The notes under the pieces are model-generated. The model was not told where the DNA came from and did no database searches. It was given only the letters and a program-made list of their open reading frames with translations. Shown here one piece after another: positions 1 to 5,426 of a DNA stretch of 7,301 nt. The position numbers were made by a program, and so were the translations under genes. The stretch is from Nitrososphaerota archaeon (lineage in GTDB: Archaea; Thermoproteota; Nitrososphaeria; Nitrososphaerales; CADDZS01), in the NCBI GenBank assembly GCA_027886795.1, contig JAPCJU010000057.1, positions 1 through 7,301 of the forward strand. The letters run 5' to 3'. Positions within the stretch are counted from its first letter, which is position 1. Each line of letters begins with the position of its first letter.

Positions 1-176
1 AAACCGATCGTCGCTGAATCTGGAACTAGCTGCGTACAGGCAAAAGAACTAGCCGGAAGGGCGGTGTAAAGGTAACCTCCGAAAACTGCACCCACGAGAA
101 GAGGGAACAGCAAAAAGGCGGCCTTGGGAGTCGTTCTCTTGGCTGGCTCTGAAATTGCAGACCACTTGAGCTCCAA
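1..176 (-). CDS. Membrane-anchored protein, N-terminal part (cut by window edge)
   Basis: The minus strand is open from a TTG at 176 down to the window edge, giving 58 codons; an in-frame TAA lies two codons upstream of the TTG, so the start must be this TTG or something downstream. The peptide begins MELKWSAISEPAKR, a short basic segment, followed by a hydrophobic helix at about residues 19-41 (AAFLLFPLLVGAVFGGYLYT). After it comes a Ser/Ala-rich stretch with one Cys (ASSFACTQLVP). This is the pattern of a signal anchor or signal peptide, so the rest of the protein probably lies outside the cytoplasm or in the membrane. The family cannot be named from this fragment. A good TATA-like box (TTTATATG, 196 to 189) lies upstream but is only about 16 bp from the TTG, closer than the usual 25 bp, so the exact start is uncertain. 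The reading frame itself is fairly convincing. Confidence 0.6.
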   Translation of the reverse strand, partial: MELKWSAISEPAKRTTPKAAFLLFPLLVGAVFGGYLYTALPASSFACTQLVPDSATIG

Positions 177-188
177 GTTTGATTACTG

Positions 189-196
189 CATATAAA
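189..196 (-). promoter_or_regulatory. TATA-like box upstream of the membrane-anchored gene
   Basis: The minus strand reads GCGCTTTATATG here, a close match to the archaeal TTTATATA box preceded by a GC-rich BRE-like tetrad. Transcription would be expected to start about 25 bp downstream, near 166-168. That is inside the reading frame that opens at TTG 176, so either the start codon lies further in or the start-site spacing is unusual. Confidence 0.45.
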
Positions 197-350
197 GCGC
201 TATCCGATGAAAAGATCACGCATGGTTATTGGTCTCTGAACAGTCTTGCGAAGGATCATTAACTATTGAAAGTTTTCCTGATTTGTCCGGGCTCACCTGT
301 AAAATCTTAAAGGAATCGAAAGCACTCAGGACACTGGTTCTGCTTTTGTT
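197..350. other. Gene-less spacer with an open minus-strand frame
   Basis: This spacer separates the minus-strand membrane protein from the plus-strand aldehyde dehydrogenase. It contains no RNA gene that I can recognise. One minus-strand frame stays open from inside the dehydrogenase gene to a TGA at 218-216. Its intergenic part reads like protein (for example SVLSAFDSFKILQVSPDK) but has no ATG, and its only GTG lies about halfway along. Nothing else in the stretch is assignable apart from a weak TATA-like sequence at 304-312. Confidence 0.3.
304..312 (+). promoter_or_regulatory. Weak TATA-like element upstream of the aldehyde dehydrogenase
   Basis: The sequence ATCTTAAAG with an A-rich flank resembles an archaeal BRE/TATA region. 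Start-site spacing of about 26 bp would place the transcript start near 335 and leave a leader of roughly 30 nt before ATG 366. No Shine-Dalgarno sequence is visible in that leader. The match is weak and is offered only as the best candidate in the spacer. Confidence 0.25.
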
Positions 351-365
351 TTGACTGATAAAGTA

Positions 366-1886
366 ATGATCGACATAAAGTCTCCCGAGCTTCAAAGCAT
401 CTTTACGACAGATGACAAGACGGGAGTTCTGAAATTTAGGACGTTCCTCGCAGGTACGTGGTACGAAGGAAGAGATTGGCAGGATGTTTTTTCGCCTATA
501 GACTCTTCTGTGATCGCTAAATTGCCTAGGATTCCTCCGCCGATCCTTGAAGAAATGCTCGCCACGATTCACACGCGGGGAAAGCATGGTATCAGGGACA
601 CCTCTGGAGAAAGGAGGCTCTCGATTTACCACACGGTCGCCAACATGCTCGACAAATTCAGGGACGACTTTGCCAATACGCTAGTAGTGAATGCGGGGAA
701 GACCTTTGCCGCTGCAAATGGCGAGGTAAATGCTTCCATCGAACGGCTCAGGAAATCCGACTTGGAAGCGAGCAAGATAAATGGTGATTATATCCCGGGA
801 GATTGGAGCGCCGAAACGCTCGAAACCGAGGCCCTCGTTAGAAGGGAGCCATTGGGAATAGTGCTAGGGATCGTCCCTTTCAACTATCCTCTCTTTGATA
901 CCGTTAACAAGCTCGTTTACTCGACCATCGTGGGAAACGCCCTGATCATCAAACCTTCTTCTGCCACCCCGCTGCCGGTGATACTGCTCGCGAGGGTGCT
1001 CGAACTTGCGGGCTTTCCGAAGGAATCGTTTGCCGTGCCCACAATTTCCGGGAGGGACATGGGAAGCCTTCTGTCTGACAAACGGATCAGAGACATATCA
1101 ATCACGGGGAGCTCAGAAACTGGACTTGAGGTTTTGAAGGTGGCGGGGATAAAGCAGTACGTGATGGAACTTGGAGGCGGCGATCCCGCAATAATCCTTG
1201 ACGATGCAGATCTTGATTATGCCGCTCAAAGGACCGCCGTGGGGATCCAGAGTTACGCCGGTCAGAGATGCGACGCAATCAAAATCGTACTCGCGGAGGA
1301 CGATATCTATTCCGAGTTCAAGCAAAAGCTTGCAACCGAGCTGAAGAAAGCGCGAGTTGGTGATCCGAGAGATCCTTCAACCACAGTTGGTCCCCTTATG
1401 GAAGAGAAAACCGCAAATGAGATGATGGACGGTATCACCGACGCCGTCTCTAAAGGAGGAGTCGTGATTGCCGGAGGACGGAGACTAGGTTCAAACTACG
1501 TCGAGCCAACGCTGATCGAGATCGAAAAAAATAGTCTTCGGAAGCTGTACCTTTATGACAAGGAAGTATTCGCGCCGGTCGCCTTGATTACATCGTTTTC
1601 AACGATTGAGGAGGCACTGGATCTCGCAAACGATCGACGCTACGGGCTTGATGCAGCAGTCTTTGGAAAAGATGTGAACAAGATCAGGAAGCTCACTAGG
1701 TTGCTCGAAGTTGGTGCGGTCTACATCAACGATTCACCCAAGCACGGGATCGGATACTACCCATTTGGGGGAAGAAAAGATTCAGGGATAGGACTGGAAG
1801 GTATAGGGTACACTCTGAATTACGTTACGGGTCACAAGTCAGTCGTCTACAACTACAAAGGAAAGGGTGTCTGGGAGTACCTCTAA
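366..1886 (+). CDS. gapN: GapN-like NAD(P)+-dependent aldehyde dehydrogenase (non-phosphorylating glyceraldehyde-3-phosphate dehydrogenase type)
   Basis: Members of this family oxidise an aldehyde to the acid with NAD(P)+. Archaeal GapN enzymes convert glyceraldehyde 3-phosphate directly to 3-phosphoglycerate in the modified lower glycolytic pathway, bypassing the ATP-yielding step. The protein is a full-length 506-aa cytosolic ALDH. Numbered from ATG 366, it has the oxyanion Asn173 in VPFNYP, cofactor Lys196 in IIKPSS, the Rossmann segment ITGSSETG (246-253), general base Glu268 in MELGGG, nucleophile Cys302 in GQRC, and Glu400 in KEVFAPV. Arg301 just before the Cys and Tyr174 after the Asn match positions that bind the substrate phosphate in GapN, and the C terminus ends in YKGKGVWEYL. 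A TTG at 351 is in frame and would add five residues; I prefer ATG 366 because neither site has a Shine-Dalgarno and the ALDH-like part begins well after both. The ALDH call is near certain. The GapN substrate assignment is inferred, and a succinate-semialdehyde or lactaldehyde dehydrogenase remains possible. Confidence 0.9.
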   Translation: MIDIKSPELQSIFTTDDKTGVLKFRTFLAGTWYEGRDWQDVFSPIDSSVIAKLPRIPPPILEEMLATIHTRGKHGIRDTSGERRLSIYHTVANMLDKFRDDFANTLVVNAGKTFAAANGEVNASIERLRKSDLEASKINGDYIPGDWSAETLETEALVRREPLGIVLGIVPFNYPLFDTVNKLVYSTIVGNALIIKPSSATPLPVILLARVLELAGFPKESFAVPTISGRDMGSLLSDKRIRDISITGSSETGLEVLKVAGIKQYVMELGGGDPAIILDDADLDYAAQRTAVGIQSYAGQRCDAIKIVLAEDDIYSEFKQKLATELKKARVGDPRDPSTTVGPLMEEKTANEMMDGITDAVSKGGVVIAGGRRLGSNYVEPTLIEIEKNSLRKLYLYDKEVFAPVALITSFSTIEEALDLANDRRYGLDAAVFGKDVNKIRKLTRLLEVGAVYINDSPKHGIGYYPFGGRKDSGIGLEGIGYTLNYVTGHKSVVYNYKGKGVWEYL

Positions 1887-2011
1887 AACTCAAATTGGTC
1901 GTTGTATGGATCGGATTTGGCGTCCAATCCTAACTTTTCGTGCATGGACTTTCGGTACTTGGCAATTTTACCTCGAAAGCAACTGATCATCCTTCGTAAT
2001 TCAAGAAACAA
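1883..2011 (-). CDS. Possible small basic protein or gene remnant antisense to the spacer
   Basis: A minus-strand frame runs through the spacer between the dehydrogenase and the VOC gene and stops at TAG 1885-1883, overlapping the dehydrogenase stop by four bases. From a TTG at 2011 it gives 42 aa, and from an ATG at 1990 it gives 35 aa. The peptide is basic and helix-like in its first half (RRMISCFRGKIAKYRKSMHE) and acidic/aromatic at the end (SDPYNDQFEF). It looks more like protein than random translation. The frame also stays protein-like upstream of the TTG (SWEALF), where no start exists, so it could be the tail of a broken gene. The AT-rich box at 2029-2038 is nearly symmetrical and could fire in this direction as well. 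No family is recognised. Confidence 0.25.
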   Translation of the reverse strand: MFLELRRMISCFRGKIAKYRKSMHEKLGLDAKSDPYNDQFEF

Positions 2012-2028
2012 AGCCTCCCACGAATTCC

Positions 2029-2038
2029 TAATATAATA
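2029..2038 (+). promoter_or_regulatory. TATA box for a leaderless VOC-family transcript
   Basis: The sequence TAATATAATA is a strong archaeal TATA-like element. Its centre lies about 25 bp before ATG 2058, the expected distance from box to transcription start, so the message probably begins at or within a base or two of that ATG. This decides the start codon, because a GTG at 2043 would lie upstream of the predicted start site. The box is almost palindromic and could also drive the minus strand. Confidence 0.55.
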
Positions 2039-2057
2039 GACCGTGAAAGCACGTTGT

Positions 2058-2447
2058 ATGCTTTCCAATGCTAGCGTTGCAATACTCGTTCCGATCCGCG
2101 ATATGAACAGGGCGATCAAGTTCTACACCGGGAAACTGGGTGGAAAACTTTCAATGCGGGGAGAGGATGAAATGAAAGATTCCTGGGCGGCCGTAAAGTT
2201 AGGGCGACAGGAATACTGGCTTGTCGGCGGCGCGAAAAAATCCGATCTGGCTTACAGCACCTTCGTCGTTAAAGACATCAAGGACGAAGTGATCGGCCTG
2301 AGGAAGAAGGGTGTTCGATTTCTGCGCGCGGAGAAGGACAAGACCACGACGAAGATCGACGGACCAATTAACTTCCATTCATACGGCGCAGAAGCTTTCT
2401 TCAAGGACTCTGAGGGGAACTTGATGATGCTCTGGCAGGGTATGTGA
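2058..2447 (+). CDS. VOC-superfamily (glyoxalase/bleomycin-resistance fold) protein
   Basis: This 129-aa protein has the two beta-alpha-beta-beta-beta modules of the vicinal oxygen chelate fold. The first begins with ASVAILVPIRDMNRAIKFYTGKLGG (residues 5-29), matching the usual opening strand followed by a 'D..A..FY...LG' helix. The second ends with the typical FKDSEGNLMMLWQ (115-127), equivalent to the 'DPdGN.iel.q' strand. Members include glyoxalase I, ring-cleaving dioxygenases, fosfomycin and bleomycin resistance proteins and many uncharacterised cytosolic proteins. The metal ligands are not clearly kept: the first strand has Ser/Val where a His often sits, and the last strand ends in Gln127 rather than Glu. 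His107 and Glu112 are possible ligands. The specific reaction therefore cannot be assigned. ATG 2058 is chosen over GTG 2043 because of TATA spacing. The gene converges on the SDR gene with only 3 bp between stop codons. Confidence 0.8.
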   Translation: MLSNASVAILVPIRDMNRAIKFYTGKLGGKLSMRGEDEMKDSWAAVKLGRQEYWLVGGAKKSDLAYSTFVVKDIKDEVIGLRKKGVRFLRAEKDKTTTKIDGPINFHSYGAEAFFKDSEGNLMMLWQGM

Positions 2448-2450
2448 AAA

Positions 2451-3263
2451 TCATAATCTAACTTCTCCCCCGTCTACAACGATAGTCTGCCCCACGACAA
2501 AATCGGAATCGTGCGAACTGAGAAACAAAGCTACTCGGGCAATTTCCTCGGGCTTGCCCGCACGACCCAAGGGGACCCATTTCATCAATTCCTCCCATTG
2601 CTTTTCATTGTAGTTTTTCTTGTTTGCAGTTGTCTCGACCGTCCCAGGTGCGATCACGTTCAAGTAAACCCCGTAATCTCGGATGAGCTTCGGCGCGAGA
2701 GATTTCACCGCGATCCGGTTCAGGTCCTTGGCGAGGATAAACCTGAATCCCGCTTCCTCCCCGTTTATCGTCGGACTGGAACTTATGACGACCACCTTGC
2801 CGTATCCACCTTTTTTCATGTGGTCCTTGCACGCCTTGATAAAATGGTAAGATCCGAGAAAGTCGACGCGAATCGCGCTCAGGAGATCGTCGTCAGATAG
2901 TTCTAGCGGATCTTCGTTCCACGAAGCCGTATTTCCCTGCAGGCCGGCAAAACAGGAAAGCAGTGAGAGTTTGCCCCATTTGTTGACCACTTCCTCCACG
3001 GCGCTAGTGACTTCGGAATAATTGGATACGTTCGCACGAATGGAGATCGCTTCAGCGCCTAGATTTTCCAAGCGCTTGACAACTTCTGCCGCTCGCGCTG
3101 CAGAAGTATCACCCAGCCCTGAATAATGAACCGCAACCCGCGCGCCCTCCCTGCCAAAAAGAAGTGCGGCAACCTCGCCGATCCCTCCGTTTCCACCAGT
3201 GATAATCGCAACTTCATTTTCGAGCCTCCTCCCAGTAGGCTGTGGATCTTTTTCCGATGACAT
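2451..3263 (-). CDS. Classical-fold short-chain dehydrogenase/reductase with altered catalytic tetrad
   Basis: This 270-aa protein has the full Rossmann architecture of a classical SDR and is cytosolic. The cofactor motif TGGNGGIG is at residues 22-29, HYSG after strand 2 at 46-49, the 'NNAG' position reads CFAG at 104-107, the strand-5 serine is Ser162 in VVISSS, PG is at 206-207, and the usual C-terminal GQTIVVDGG at 258-266. Active family members reduce or oxidise carbonyl/alcohol groups using Asn-Ser-Tyr-Lys. Here the Tyr position is Phe175 (FILAK, codon TTT) 13 residues after Ser162, Lys179 is kept, and the Asn position is Asp134 (RVDFLG). Normal SDR chemistry is therefore doubtful. Possible roles are a non-catalytic nucleotide sensor or binding subunit, or an enzyme with another proton donor. 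The start ATG lies about 25 bp from a TATA-like CTTTAACTT. Gene-level confidence is high; function is open. Confidence 0.9.
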   Translation of the reverse strand: MSSEKDPQPTGRRLENEVAIITGGNGGIGEVAALLFGREGARVAVHYSGLGDTSAARAAEVVKRLENLGAEAISIRANVSNYSEVTSAVEEVVNKWGKLSLLSCFAGLQGNTASWNEDPLELSDDDLLSAIRVDFLGSYHFIKACKDHMKKGGYGKVVVISSSPTINGEEAGFRFILAKDLNRIAVKSLAPKLIRDYGVYLNVIAPGTVETTANKKNYNEKQWEELMKWVPLGRAGKPEEIARVALFLSSHDSDFVVGQTIVVDGGEVRL

Positions 3264-3323
3264 GAAAAATCAGACTATCGGACAAGTTAAAGTGTTTTAG
3301 CTTTGGATGAAGGTAATCCAACG
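3264..3323. promoter_or_regulatory. Divergent promoter region between the SDR and the unknown gene
   Basis: Only 60 bp separate the two divergent ATGs. On the minus strand CTTTAACTT (3292 to 3284) is centred about 25 bp from the SDR ATG at 3263. On the plus strand TTTTAG (3295-3300) is centred about 26 bp from ATG 3324. Neither start has a Shine-Dalgarno, so both transcripts are probably leaderless. The two boxes are nearly adjacent, so the promoters would compete or be co-regulated by anything bound between them. The plus-strand spacing also favours ATG 3324 over the in-frame TTG at 3303. Confidence 0.45.
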
Positions 3324-3854
3324 ATGAAGATCGAGTACGTAGTTAAAAGAAAAGGGCGTCCGCACATCGCCGAAGTTTTGCAAGGTGGAAAAATAATCGC
3401 GGATCTGGACGAATCGAAAGATTTCGTTTCCGTGCTGACTACAATGAATGGAAGAACTTACTATTTCACCCCCAGAGTTGATGGAAAAATCATCCCGTTC
3501 TCAATTATGGTCTACGAATCTAATGACTCTCAGAGAAAAACTATCTTGAAAATAAAGGGAAACTGTTTCTCGCATGGCGGTCAGATGTATATGATCGGGG
3601 CCATCCCAGAGGGGAAAAGTGCGAAAGACATTGGGAGATCAAAGTACATCTGTCGACTGGTAAATTTCCCGTTTGATGACATGGACAAGATCGATATGCA
3701 CGTCCGGGAGAAGCTGGGAAGGTACAGAGGTATTGAAGTCGGTCAGTTGTCGGGGCTTGGAAGTATAGGTCATAAGATAACACTGGATGAAGAACTGGAA
3801 GAAATCAGCCTGCCGCTCTCAGTCTCTTCCTATCTGATATATTCAACAGGATGA
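3324..3854 (+). CDS. Protein of unknown function, 176 aa
   Basis: I do not recognise this family. The product is 176 aa, soluble in appearance with no signal peptide or membrane helix, and rich in predicted beta strands in its first 115 residues. Recognisable patches are a basic N terminus (MKIEYVVKRKGRPH), TYYFTPRVDGK at 45-55, CFSHGGQMYMIGAIPEG at 81-97, KYICRLVNFPF at 107-117 and a C-terminal half containing ELEEISLPLS. It has two cysteines (81 and 110) and a nearby His84, with no clear metal-binding spacing. Codon use is like that of its neighbours and the frame is uninterrupted, so the gene is probably real. It is divergent from the SDR and lies 31 bp upstream of the flavoprotein gene in the same direction, so it may be partly co-transcribed with it. 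Confidence 0.75.
   Translation: MKIEYVVKRKGRPHIAEVLQGGKIIADLDESKDFVSVLTTMNGRTYYFTPRVDGKIIPFSIMVYESNDSQRKTILKIKGNCFSHGGQMYMIGAIPEGKSAKDIGRSKYICRLVNFPFDDMDKIDMHVREKLGRYRGIEVGQLSGLGSIGHKITLDEELEEISLPLSVSSYLIYSTG
3836..3843 (+). promoter_or_regulatory. Candidate internal promoter for the GltD-like gene
   Basis: The sequence GATATATT lies in the last codons of the unknown gene. Archaeal spacing from this TATA-like box predicts a start near 3866. That would give the flavoprotein message a short leader of about 20 nt containing the weak Shine-Dalgarno-like GAGTGA at 3874-3879, six bases before ATG 3886. This would let the flavoprotein be transcribed independently of the gene upstream. Confidence 0.35.
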
Positions 3855-3885
3855 TAGTTCGTAGCGGAAAAAAGAGTGAAATGAA

Positions 3886-5376
3886 ATGAGCGCGCAGGTA
3901 AATCCAAATCGCGTCGGACCATTCCCATTTCCAAAGTCAGATCCCAACAAGCGGAAACAGGATTTTTCAGAGGTCGAGCTCCCATACACCATGGAGCAGG
4001 CGATGGATGAAGCGAAGAGGTGTCTTCTCTGTGGCACTCCGGTTTGCATCGACGCCTGTCCCGTACAGATGGACGTTCGTGGTATGTGCGAGGCCGTTTC
4101 GAGGGGCGATCTGGAAACCGCTTTTTCTCGAACACACGAGACAAACAATTTGTTAGGCGTTACGGCTCGATGCTGCCCGCAACTGCAGGGCCTTTGCGAG
4201 GATGCGTGCGTCATGCGCTGGGAAGGTCAACCGATTTCGATCGGGATGGTTCAGAGATTTGTCTCCGACTGGGAACGTTCGGGGGCAAAGCATCTTGATT
4301 ATGCATTGGCCCCAGATACCGGAAAACGCGTCGCAATCGTCGGGTCGGGCCCCGCCGGACTTGCAGCGGCCGCTCTTTTGAGGCGATACGGGCACGCCGT
4401 GACGATTTATGAAGAGCTTGAAGCAGCAGGAGGAACCGCGTGGTACGGGATTCCCGACTATCATCTGCCCAAAGACGTACTCACATACGAAATCAACCGT
4501 ATAATCGAGGACGGAATTGTAATAAAAACAAAGACCAAAGTTGGTGCAGACGTAACGCTCTCCCAAATTCTGTCTGAAGATGCGGATGCGGTCCTGATTA
4601 CAACGGGGAGCAAAGACGTTGTGAAACTCAGCACTCCCGGAACAGATCTCGGAGGAGTACTCGATGGTTACAAGTTCTTGGAGGACGTGTACGTAAATGG
4701 GATAGAGATGTATCCCAAGAATCCGATCTACGATCTGGGGGAGGACGTAATAGTCGTGGGAGGTGGAGACTCGGCACTTGATGCCGCAAGAACTGCGCTT
4801 AGATTGTCCCAAGGAAATGTGACGATCGTCTATCGCCGCACGGAAAAAGAAATGCCAGCCGACCCAATCATGGTTGAAGAAGCAACAGAAGAAGGGGTGC
4901 AGTTCAAGTTTCTCTCCGATCCAAAATCATACAATGGCGAAGGAGGAAAGTTGAGCTCGATCACCATGAATGCGATGAAGCTTGGAGATCCTGACTCCAC
5001 GGGGCGGAGGACACCCGAGGCAGTTCCGGGCGAAGAATTCGAAGTAAGATGCTCTGCCGTTCTCCTGGCTGTAGGAAGAGGACCAAATTCGTTTCTTCAG
5101 AAAAAGGAAGGATTGCAGACGGGGAAGATGAATTCAATAGTTGTGGACGACCACTACAAGACGTCCAAGACCGGAATTTTTGCTGCCGGTGACGTTACCA
5201 GTGGAGAGACCCTGGTGGTGAAGGCTATGGGATCGGGGAGAAATGCAGCTCAGAGTGTTCATGAATATCTGATGAATCTGGAGGATCAACACGTGTCGTT
5301 GTATGAACAGTACTTCGTGGAGAGATCATTTGAAAAGATGATGAGCGGGAAAGATGAGGGTCCTCCACCACCTTAA
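3886..5376 (+). CDS. gltD: NAD(P)H/FAD/iron-sulfur oxidoreductase of the GltD / NfnB / SudA family
   Basis: This 496-aa cytosolic flavoprotein belongs to the family that moves electrons between NAD(P)H and a partner through FAD and two [4Fe-4S] clusters (glutamate synthase small subunit, NfnB, sulfide dehydrogenase subunit, dihydropyrimidine dehydrogenase N-terminal half). The first cysteine set is C46-x2-C49-x4-C54-x3-C58. The second set is C96/C97-C104-C108. The FAD site is VAIVGSGPAG (149-158), followed by YGIPDYHLPKDV (187-198). The NADPH site is VIVVGGGDSA (288-297) and the second FAD contact is GIFAAGDV (430-437). Length matches stand-alone family members, plus a short acidic/proline tail (KDEGPPPP). 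No glutamate synthase large subunit or NfnA partner is in the window, so the electron acceptor is unknown; the symbol is a family label rather than a proven role. The second cluster motif has a tandem Cys and one extra residue between C97 and C104. Confidence 0.88.
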   Translation: MSAQVNPNRVGPFPFPKSDPNKRKQDFSEVELPYTMEQAMDEAKRCLLCGTPVCIDACPVQMDVRGMCEAVSRGDLETAFSRTHETNNLLGVTARCCPQLQGLCEDACVMRWEGQPISIGMVQRFVSDWERSGAKHLDYALAPDTGKRVAIVGSGPAGLAAAALLRRYGHAVTIYEELEAAGGTAWYGIPDYHLPKDVLTYEINRIIEDGIVIKTKTKVGADVTLSQILSEDADAVLITTGSKDVVKLSTPGTDLGGVLDGYKFLEDVYVNGIEMYPKNPIYDLGEDVIVVGGGDSALDAARTALRLSQGNVTIVYRRTEKEMPADPIMVEEATEEGVQFKFLSDPKSYNGEGGKLSSITMNAMKLGDPDSTGRRTPEAVPGEEFEVRCSAVLLAVGRGPNSFLQKKEGLQTGKMNSIVVDDHYKTSKTGIFAAGDVTSGETLVVKAMGSGRNAAQSVHEYLMNLEDQHVSLYEQYFVERSFEKMMSGKDEGPPPP

Positions 5377-5426
5377 TTATTTTCATGCGTGAATTCGGTG
5401 GATGCAGAATACGTATTTTTCGAATT
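5377..5426. terminator. Candidate shared terminator between convergent genes
   Basis: The 50-bp gap between the flavoprotein and the oppositely oriented LLM gene contains an arm pair AATTCG (5392-5397) and CGAATT (5421-5426). Nested inside is a perfect 10-bp palindrome AATACGTATT (5408-5417) running into a T-tract that ends at 5420. A T-run soon after a stop codon is a plausible archaeal termination signal for the plus strand. The minus strand has only a short A/T-mixed run here, so bidirectional use is speculative. Confidence 0.3.

Noticed and set aside
351..365. TTG at 351 as the start of the aldehyde dehydrogenase.
   Set aside because: It is in frame but adds only five residues without a ribosome-binding site; ATG 366 is the more usual codon. 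It cannot be fully excluded.
216..632. A 138-codon minus-strand frame with an ATG, opposite the dehydrogenase N terminus.
   Set aside because: Most of it is antisense to a well-supported ALDH coding region and reads like a shadow (many Arg, Pro and Ser). Only its intergenic tail is retained as a low-interest observation.
2043..2057. GTG at 2043 as the start of the VOC gene.
   Set aside because: It lies only about 10 bp from the centre of the TATA box at 2029-2038, so it would be upstream of the predicted transcription start.
3303..3323. TTG at 3303 as the start of the 176-aa unknown gene.
   Set aside because: It sits next to the TATA-like box TTTTAG (3295-3300) and would not be transcribed from it; ATG 3324 has leaderless spacing.
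4153..4812. A 219-codon minus-strand frame opposite the GltD-like gene.
   Set aside because: It lies fully inside a gene with complete cofactor motifs, is Cys-rich and shows no family pattern. It is explained by codon bias of the sense strand.
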